From Hygrocybe punicea (taxonomy: Eukaryota > Basidiomycota > Agaricomycetes > Agaricales > Hygrophoraceae): 64,000 bases of DNA. Under the pieces are notes generated by a model. That model saw only the letters and a program-made list of their open reading frames with translations, searched no databases and was not told where the DNA came from. Every line of letters starts with the position of its first letter. Position 1 is the first letter of the stretch. Shown here one piece after another: positions 56,521-64,000 of the stretch. Location of the stretch: contig OY744470.1 of assembly GCA_963556145.1 (NCBI GenBank), forward strand, positions 4,154,001-4,218,000, given 5' to 3'. A program made the translations under genes and the position numbers.

Positions 56521-59500
56521 TCATTGATTCTTGTGCTGTTTCTTTTGTCGTTTCTGTGGGCACCTCTTTTTGGGCCGTTTCGGCGTGTCAATGTCACTAA
56601 ACTCCATTGTGGCAGCCTCGCCAAACGTCTTGGGCACCGTCCGTATCCTCTGTGACCGTCCCAACACTGCACCTTCAAGGGGTCCCTGCACGGAAAGGGT
56701 CGGGGGTGTTTGAGAGTCGGAAATGGTTGCGTCAGCAATCGAAAGGTTAGCGGCAGTGAGAGTCGGGTGATTGACAGGATCATCTGTGAGAGTCTCCTCA
56801 GTCTCGTTAGTATTGAAATCTGCAACTGGGAGATCGGTGGGATTGTCGCCCATGAGACCTGCATCAACATTTTCACTCTCATCTCCTGCCGTCTCCATGG
56901 CATCGTCCTCCGGATCAGGCTGATCAGTCTCCACAGGCTCTAATGGCATCGCACCCTTGCCCTTCGCAGCCTTCATTGGATTACGCCGCTTTTTGATGCC
57001 GGTGCTAGTCTGTAACAGTTTTTTCTTCTCGCGCAATTCCTTCGTATAGGCTTGCGACGCCTTCTGAGCTTCAAGTTCGCCTGCCAGCTCGTCCTCGATC
57101 TCCTCAAAAGTGGTGAGATTTGTTTGGTGTTCTTGTGCCTTGCGAATGCGGCCATCATGGCGCAACTGGTTAGTGTGATCATGATGAGCTATTGTGTTCC
57201 GTTTGTTGGGTAGGATGCAGCTTAGTTCCGTTTGGAGGATTTTGTCCTCTTGAAGTCAATCGTATTCATAAGCTCTAGTAATAAAGATAGCGATGAGAAA
57301 CAATGATAGACTTCAAGAAGACTCTGATATACACTTAGTTATTGACTCCAGAAGGGTCAAATTGATGCCAGTATGTTGATTGGCAGCCGGGTGTGAACTC
57401 TCATTTAGATTGTGTCACCCAGCGTAAGGTACCAATCTTCACAATCAATCTTGGAGTGAAATTCGTTTAATGATGGGAAAAACCAGGGGCAGGATTTCTT
57501 GTCGTGATACCAGTCGCGTAGTTTCTTGTGCTCTGAACCCTCGCAGAAATTCTTAAACACTTCAAGTTCCACCGTCGTCTCCAAGAACCGGAACTGCCAA
57601 AAACGATTTATGACATCTTGGGGACAGTGGTCGGCGAGGGAATTAGCAAAACTAGACCAGCGTGAGTCCAACCAAGGCAAGAAATCAAAGATGTCACAAA
57701 CCAATCAAGATGAACTGTACATGTCCGCACGATGTATTGGACAATAACCTGTGGGTCTGTCACATGGATCCCACTAATCTCTTGCTGATTCCGCTTCATG
57801 AGGTCATCTCCGCAAGTATCGACTTGAGGCTTGCAACCATCAACCAATATTGCTCGAAGTCCAGTTCCATGGATAAACTTGAATTTGACTGGCTGACCAG
57901 TCACACGCCCTATTGTGTCCCACAGCCCTGACCACATTCGCTGAAATGCCTGGTGTGTCTCGTGCGTACAATAAATGCGTGCAATGGTGATACCTGGGTT
58001 GTCATCAACGATGGCTCAAATAAAGAATGTAAGTACTCACGCATGTTGATCTGATCATTCCAGATCACGACCTCCCACTCCTTCCAGATTCCATGTGTTC
58101 GCTTGTAGGTGTTGTCGTGAAGTGAAGCCTTGGCTTTGTGGATGAGTTTGGCGAGATTGGGTAATATAGTGATGACGATGTCAATACTATCACAAGACGA
58201 TACTTCGTGAATGTAACATTTGTCAGGTGGAAGTGTCGTTGAATCCAATTTCATTCAGGCGAGAACCCCTTCAAGGCCGCTGCCATGGGGTGCCGCTTCA
58301 GTTTTGAGTCGGTGGATGATTTGCCGCTTTGTTCGTGCATTCGCGAGTGCTGGATCTAATCCTGAGACATGCAAGCTACCAGTGATTTGGAATGTTGATT
58401 GTGCTGAGATGATGTTGAGGACACATAATACACATCTAATATAGTTCAATCGTACCCAGGTCGACCTTCTTCACTGTGGCTCCTGTCACGCCAATTGCTT
58501 CCACCGCCTGCCTATAGACATCCTTCCTGGTGCGTGAGACTTTTTCGGAAGGCGGCGCTGGATGGTTGTGAGGACCGCTAAGTATAATAATGGCTTTGCG
58601 AATGGAACGATCCACTGGCGAGTAGACTTTGATGCGAGCCAAACATGTGCGCCGCACTAAGTTGCCCTGAACTATTTTCCTGGTTTCGTCAATGTGAGAA
58701 TATGCTATGGGAGATTAAGCAAAGATCCATGGATTCGACACAGGTACATACGGCAGAGTTTCCTACCCTTGCCCCCACTTCGAGGCATGACCACATGAGC
58801 ACATTTCCCGGCGTTGACATCTTTCAAGTTCTCCGGTATCGTCTTGAAAACCCCACCCTCCTGGAACAGTTCGACGATATGGCTTTCTTGAATACCAACT
58901 GGAATTGTCAGGAAGTGGTGCGAGAATGGGGGACTGGCTGGTTTCCAATTTCCGCATCCGATGAAATGAGACTTGCCATCGAAGTTTTTCTCTTTGAGGC
59001 GTCGTACCACAGGTGATCCAGGACATTGGCTGCCATCTTGCTGAACGTGCGGGCAGACCTTCTGTAGGCAGGAGTTATAAAACCTAAAGAATCGTCAGGG
59101 TGATAAATGGGAAATACAATTGACCCTGACTCACGAAATCGCACGTAACGCAGATGACAAGCTCTGTTGCTCATTGACGTCGAATTCTGCCTTGAAAAGT
59201 GTTTCTCTTCCATGCTCATCAGGTTCATAACGTTGGCAGTCCGCGAGTAAGGCCATGTCGAGTTGATTGCAGTGGTAGACTCCTTGGCAATGATGTTCTG
59301 AGACTTGGCACGGCAAGCTGCCAAGCGCAGCAATGCGAGGCATTTTTTCTTGGTCGAGCGACCTGCCACTCCCCCCACCCCACGAGTCTTGATCCTACAG
59401 CTGTTTATTTAGTGTCCAAAATCAGGAAATATGAATGTACCGGCATACCTGAGACTTGATGATGGCGGCCATGGACAATGGCTTGCCCTCACTGTCGTTC

Positions 59501-60156
59501 CACTGGCAGTCATCGTCGGAGAGGTCGAGGAGGTAGCCGATCTGTTCTTCTCGTGGCACTGTCCAACACAAAGGGATTGTCGTGAGGCGGATGATTTGGC
59601 GCAGGGTGAGTTGCCGGGTTATTTGCAGGGGTACGTTGGCTTGCAGAAGCGGGTCAGCTGGTATTTCAGTGGTCATGGGTTCTTTCTTTATATGTAGGCG
59701 CTTTGCAGTGAGGTGCTTTGTTGGGCTTGAGTCGGGATCAAGGTCGCTATCAGAGTCATCAATGATGATGACCTCTGATGGGACTAATCTGAAGTTGCCG
59801 TGCTTTTGTTTGGGTGTACGTGCCACTAAGATATTGACTGCATCATTTGAAAATAAGTTGTCGAGGGTGGGGGATACATGCTGTTTGGAGGCGATGGGTT
59901 TCAAGATGGGTGTTGATGAAGTGAGATGCATGCCAAGAGATTGCAAGGCGGGAGATACGTGGCGGTCGGAGGAGGTGGAGGTGGATGTCGAGATGGGCAT
60001 TGATGCGACCTGCGCATCGAGGGATTGCTGGGTGGGAGATACGCGGCCACTGGAGGAGAGGGGAGCCGAGATGGGCATTGATAAAGCAACCTGCATGTTG
60101 AGGGATTGTCGTTGGTAATACTGGGCGGTCCAAGTAAAAAACAGGTTGGGTTCCAT
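56521..60156 (-). pseudogene. Second MULE-like transposase (Agaricomycete family), degenerate
   Basis: Minus-strand gene of a common basidiomycete transposase-like family. The first exon (60156-59424) encodes a Ser/Pro- and acid-rich region with IIIDDSDSDLD. A zinc-binding block follows: GSQCPGSPVVRR, NFDGKSHFIGCGNWKP, KCAHVVMPR and KLC-PYSHIDETRKIVQ joined over an intron at about 58700-58745. Then come GNLVRRTCLARIKVYSP and IIILSGPHNHPAPPSEK. The catalytic core has ASLHDNTYKRTHGIWKEWEV (first Asp), LRAILVDGCKPQVDT (second Asp), WFFPSLNEFHSKIDC, and NESSHPAANQHTGINLTLLE (Glu region). A coiled coil and basic tail end at 56521 (KRPKKRCPQKRQKKQHKNQ). Defects: TGA at 58255-58257 between EGVLA and MKLDS, and a frame change near 57405. 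Exon borders are partly approximate. Confidence 0.72.
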
Positions 60157-60532
60157 CCATAGTTCGAGGTTGTTGGCATTGGGCAGTGTGAGCTCCTGGA
60201 GGAACGCTGGGATGGTCTGGATATGCCATCACGTCAGCTAATATCCTCAAAATTTGTTAGATATGTACCTCGACGATGTACTTGTTGAGTACATCACAGC
60301 CGATCTTTGCAATCAGTTGTCTCGCGATGGCAAACTTGGCATCATCTAAAAGGAAGGGGAGGAAGGGGGGTCTGTGGCGTGGGTACTCGGTTATGCTCGC
60401 GTTTTGCTTGCGTTTGCTCACGTTTTGTCGGCTGTCGCTTATTTTGCACCTCGCGTGCGTAAGCCACGTTTTGCCACGCGAGGCGCAGCCGAGCCACCGT
60501 TGTCCCCTTCTATAACCGCGAGGCACAGCCAA
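60157..60532. other. Spacer with GC-rich GAGGCGCAGCCGAGCC words
   Basis: No gene supported. Words such as CGTAAGCCACGTTTTGCC and CGCGAGGC(G/A)CAGCCGAGCC also occur at about 61200-61260, marking a shared repeat. Confidence 0.45.
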
Positions 60533-60856
60533 GCCCAGATAAGTACAAAATGTGCAAATAAATTCAAAATAATCTAAACAAGTGTGTTAAAATTCAAATA
60601 AAATTCAAGACAGCAACATGCGAGGCGAAGCCGAGCCCGGATAAGTACAAAATGTGCAAATAAATTCAAAACAATGTAAACAAGTGTGTTAAAATTCAAA
60701 TAAAATTCAAGACAGCAGCCACTGGAGAACAGGGTGCTACAGGTGTTTGTGAGCGAAGCGAACAAACATCAGTGGCACAAAAGCATGTAATACTGCAGGA
60801 CGGGTGCTACGGGTGCTTGTGAGCGAAACGAACAAACATCAGTGGCACAAAAAGCA
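60533..60856. repeat. Left copy of flanking repeat family (AT-rich block plus two ~80-bp units)
   Basis: A block AAGTACAAAATGTGCAAAT...AATAAAATTCAAGACAGC occurs twice (60539-60614, 60642-60717). It is followed by two units containing GGTGTTTGTGAGCGAAGCGA, ACAAACATCAGTGGCAC and AAAGCATGTAA at about 60738-60860. The same units recur at 63.8-64.0 kb in the same orientation. Confidence 0.85.
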
Positions 60857-61299
60857 TGTAACACTGTTATTAGTAGCCGCCATGGGTGTTTCTTCGCTTT
60901 GAACACAAAAATCGATGGAAAACAGAACGTAAATTGAAAATGAATAAAATAAAATAAAATAAAATAAATTCACCCTGTGGGAAATAAATTTACAATAAAA
61001 TAAGATACAATAAAATAAAAATCACAAACAAGAAATAAATTGACAATAAAATAAGATAAAATAAAATAACTAATACCGCAGCAACGCTCGGGTACCATCT
61101 ATCTAAAAGGAAGGGGAGGAGGGGGGGTCAGAGCCATGTGTTTGCCAGGTGGCGCGCACGTGGGAGCCATGTTTTCTCGCTTATTTCGCTTACCTCGCGT
61201 GCGTAAGCCACGTTTTGCCACGCGAGGCCTCTGTCTCCTTGCGAGGCGAAGCCGAGCCGTGTTGGGCGCAAGCCATTTTGGGTGCGACGCGAAGCGGAG
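60857..61299. other. AT-rich (AAAAT)n-like stretch then GC-rich lead into satellite
   Basis: Runs of AAATAAAATAAA near 60945-61070 and a G-run GGAGGGGGGGTC near 61118. No gene. Confidence 0.5.
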
Positions 61300-62830
61300 C
61301 CCAACATCCCCCATGCCAGATGTTCATCCCCGGACCCCGGACTGCCAATCCCCACCACAGACGACGAGAGGGGACCCATTGGGGTCAGTTGGGCCCAACA
61401 TGGTGAGTTCCCGTGGCCCCGTTTGCCCACGCTGACCCCACCTCTCCTCATGCCCCCCATGCCAAATCTCTACCCCGGGACCTCGGATCATCAACCCCCC
61501 CCCCACACAGTTGGATAGGACCAAATGGGGTTGACTGACAGCAAAATGGTGCGTGCCCGCGACTCCGTTTGCCTATGCTGACCCCACCTTTCCCCATACA
61601 CCCCATACCAGATCTCTCCCCCGGCACCTCGGACGGCCAATCCCCGCCACACACATGCAGAAGGCACCCACTGGAAGTGATTGAGCGCAAAATCGTGCGT
61701 TGGTTCATCGCCGTTGGCCCGCACTGACCCCCTCTTTCCCCATACCCCCCATACCAGATCTCTACCCCGGGACCTTGGACGGCCAATCCCCGCCCCACAC
61801 AGTTGGATAGGACCCAATGGGGTCGGACGAGCACGAAACCGCGCATTCGTTCGACCCCGTTGGCCCACGCTGGCCCCACCTCTCCCCATACCCCCCCCCT
61901 CCCAGATCTCTACCCCGGGCCCTCGGAACACCAAACCCCGCCGTACACACTTAGAAGGGATCCAGTAGGGTCGGTTGAGCACAAAATCGAGTGTACATTC
62001 GACCCCGTTGCCTCGCGCTGACCCCACCTTTCCCCATACCCCACCTACCAGATCTCTACCCCCGGGCCTTGGACGGCCAATCCCCGCCACACACAGACGG
62101 ATAGGACTAATTGGGGTCGGACGAGCACGAAACCGTGCATTCGTTCGACCCCGTTGACGCACGCTGGCCCCACCTCTCCCCATACCCCCCCCCCCTCCCA
62201 GATCTCTACCCCGGGCCCTCGGAATGCCAAACCCCGCTGCACACAGACGGTTAGGACCACATGGGGTCGTTTGAACATGCCATGGTGAGTTAGTTCCACC
62301 CCGTTGGCCTGCGCTTGCCCCACCTCTCCTCATAACCCCCCCCCCCTCCCAGATCTCTACCCCCGGTCCTCGGATCCCAAAACCCCGCCACATACACACG
62401 GATGGGACCCACTGGGGTCGTTTGAGCACGAGATCGTGCCTCCATTCGGTCCCATTGCCTCGCGCTGCCCCCACCTCTCATCATACCCCCCCCCTTCCAG
62501 ATCTCTACCCCGGGCTATCGGAACACCAAACCCCGCCGCACGCGGATGGTTAGGACCCTATGGGGCCCGTTGAGCACGAAATTGTCAGTACTTTTCACCC
62601 CGTTGGCCCGCGCTGACCCCCTCTTTCCTCATACCCCCCTCCCCAGATCTCTATCCCCGGACCTCGGACGGCCAAACCCTGCCGCAGACAGATGGATAGG
62701 ACCCAATGGGTTCGGACGAGTGCAAAACCGCCCTTTCATTCGACCCCGTTGACCCACGCTGGCCCCACCTACCCTCATACCCCCCCCCCTACCAGTTCTC
62801 TACCCCCGGACCTTGGATCACAAAACCCCC
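61300..62830. repeat. Satellite array, about 10-11 units with a period of ~147 bp
   Basis: The anchor ATCTCTACCCCGG-like sequence recurs at 61466, 61612, 61758, 61906, 62052, 62202, 62353, 62501, 62647 and 62796. Spacings are 146, 146, 148, 146, 150, 151, 148, 146 and 149 bp. Each unit has a C-run after CCCATACC, a GATCTCTACCCCGG core, GGACGGCCAATCCCCGCC-like sequence and GGTCGGACGAGCACGAAACC-like sequence. Copies are diverged by substitutions and C-run length. A minus-strand open stretch through several units (61491-62474) is a by-product of the repeat, not a supported gene. Confidence 0.92.
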
Positions 62831-63038
62831 TTTTGGTCATCTTACCTGATCATACATACCACAGCCTGCCCTACTCCCTACATATGTACAGTGTATTTCC
62901 ATAGAAAATAAATTTATTGAGAGTGTAATTGACTATTTAATTAATATTTAATTTATCTCCGTAACATTGCCAAAAGTCATGTGATCACGTGTCCGTTTGT
63001 TGATTGTCACGCGCAGAGTCTTGCACACGAGTTCTTCA
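62831..63038. other. Spacer upstream of the coiled-coil gene
   Basis: AT-rich with GTGATCACGTG near 62980. Likely contains the promoter; no clear TATA placement. Confidence 0.4.
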
Positions 63039-63687
63039 TGATGTCCCAAGATAATTGCCCAATTCCAATGTAAGCCTTCTTTACTGTGGTTCAGAATCTT
63101 CATCTCTGATATCATTCAGCCATACTGGGACACAGGACCCCCCTGCTCTCCAGCCTTTTGCCCCCTCTGCTTCACCTGCCTGCATTGACTGGAATGCAAG
63201 ATTTCAGCAGGGCTTTCAGGAACGACATGCTGCACGAGTGAAGAGGCGAGCTGAGTCCAACAAGAAAAATCTTGGTCTCAAATTATTCTCTCAGAACAAG
63301 AAGGATAATCAACATCATCATGAAGAAATCCAGCTACAACGTGAGGAGTTGAGGTTGCAGTGGAAGCTTCAAGCAGAGCATAGAATGGCTATGACCTCTG
63401 AAGAAGCCCAGTTGGATTTTGTGAGGGCACAGAGGAAGCTGAAGAAGAAGGTGGAGGACATCAGGGAGGAGGCAGACTGGCACAGGAGACATTTTCATCA
63501 GTTATGTGAGAAGACAGCAAGGTGGACAAAGGAGGAGCTTGAGGATGATCTGAGGAAGATGGTTATGAAGGGATGGAGGAAAGATATGTGGAAGACACAG
63601 TGGGGCCAACTTGAGCCAGAGAGGTTTAAACAGATGATGAAGGAAGGGCCCTTGCACAAGCCCTGGATTCTGAAAAGACATGGTTAA
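63039..63687 (+). CDS. Small coiled-coil protein, uncharacterised
   Basis: Two exons, 63039-63069 and 63120-63687, joined over a 50-bp GT...AG intron (phase 2: AT|C). The start is MMSQDNCPIP followed by HTGTQDPPALQPFAPSAS after the intron. It continues with a long charged helical region rich in E, K, Q and R (QLQREELRLQWKLQAEHR, RAQRKLKKKVEDIREEADWH), predicted coiled coil over roughly residues 60-150, and ends GPLHKPWILKRHG. No enzymatic motif. The intron-defined start is preferred over the in-intron Met at 63055. It sits between two copies of the 80-bp repeat family, so it may belong to a mobile unit. Function unknown. Confidence 0.6.
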
Positions 63688-63737
63688 ACCAGACCACTAT
63701 TTTGGTCCTTTTCAACAAGTTTGGAGAATTGATGTAT

Positions 63738-64000
63738 TCAAATAAAATTCAAGACAGCTGCCCTAGATGTGGAAAATGAAATTTCAAGCAGCACTGGAGC
63801 AATATATTGCAACTAAAGTTGAAATGATCAATGTAGCCACTGGAGAATGGGTGCCACAGGTGTTTGTGAGCGAAGCGAACAAACATCCATGGCACAAAAG
63901 CATGTAATGTTCTGGGAGTAGCCACTGGAGAACAGGTGCTACGGGTGTTTGTGAGTGAAGCGAACAAACATCAGTGGCACAAAAAGCATGTAACTTTGCT
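63738..64000. repeat. Right copy of flanking repeat family
   Basis: Begins AAATAAAATTCAAGACAGC and contains two units with GCCACTGGAGAA, GGTGTTTGTGAGYGAAGCGA, ACAAACATC and AAAGCATGTAA (63836-63916, 63917-64000). Same orientation as 60.53-60.86 kb. Runs off the end of the window. Confidence 0.85.

Noticed and set aside
61491..62474. Minus-strand frame of 327 codons through the satellite
   Set aside because: Repeats the same ~49-residue pattern with each unit; period divisible by three in several units keeps it open. No start context or domain.
24000..64000. CRISPR-like or prokaryotic repeat systems
   Set aside because: The short tandem arrays are minisatellites and coding repeats without unique equal-length spacers, and the DNA is clearly fungal.

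Overview
The window looks like a repeat-rich chromosomal segment of an Agaricomycete (mushroom-forming basidiomycete). The evidence is the spliced genes with 42-76 bp GT-AG introns and the mobile families present: Plavaka-type transposase, TET/JBP dioxygenase with a DUF6532 partner, chromodomain Ty3/gypsy elements carrying an antisense gene, Ulp1-bearing MULEs, a Helitron, and Agaricomycete-only orphan families. There are no rRNA genes, CRISPR arrays or recognisable tRNA genes, and few ordinary host genes.

Layout. 0.1-4.3 kb: a dead Plavaka transposase cut by a solo LTR. 5.0-6.2 kb: a non-autonomous TIR element. 6.6-8.2 kb: a degenerate orphan gene. 9.4-10.0 kb: a ~137-bp tandem array. 10.3-11.2 kb: a DD34E Tc1/mariner transposase. 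12.2-13.2 kb: another TIR-like element. 14.9-16.2 kb: an intact seven-exon orphan gene. 17.2-17.9 kb: a proline-rich reading frame. 19.8-21.2 kb: a degenerate orphan gene. 21.7-24.0 kb: a purine-rich minisatellite interrupted by a possible solo LTR. 24.2-48.7 kb: a nest of four elements. 48.8-56.2 kb: AT-rich repeats, a Tc1-like MITE and a truncated Helitron. 56.5-60.2 kb: a second MULE-like transposase. 60.5-64 kb: a ~147-bp-period satellite and a small coiled-coil gene between copies of an 80-bp repeat.

The main discovery is the nest. A Ulp1-MULE transposase gene on the minus strand (N-terminal half 46.08-48.74 kb, C-terminal half 24.24-26.01 kb) is split by a 20,064-bp element at 26011-46074. 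That element has perfect 16-bp terminal inverted repeats and a TA target duplication, and conceptual removal restores the MULE frame exactly. It carries an apparently intact Plavaka-type transposase, an intact gene joining a nuclease-like VEFK motif to a protein kinase, a TET/JBP-family 2-oxoglutarate dioxygenase and a DUF6532-type protein. The dioxygenase gene is broken by an 8.85-kb chromodomain gypsy element (5-bp duplication CATCC, LTRs about 98-99% identical). The gypsy integrase is in turn broken by a 1.8-kb TRIM (4-bp duplication CCGC). Each removal restores the host frame, so the insertion order is MULE, then Plavaka/TET element, then gypsy, then TRIM.

In-frame stops recur at positions where a CGA, CAA or TGG codon would be expected, and 7 of about 8 LTR differences are transitions. 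This suggests C-to-T decay of repeats, a pressure that the carried TET/JBP enzyme could plausibly counteract. That link is inference.
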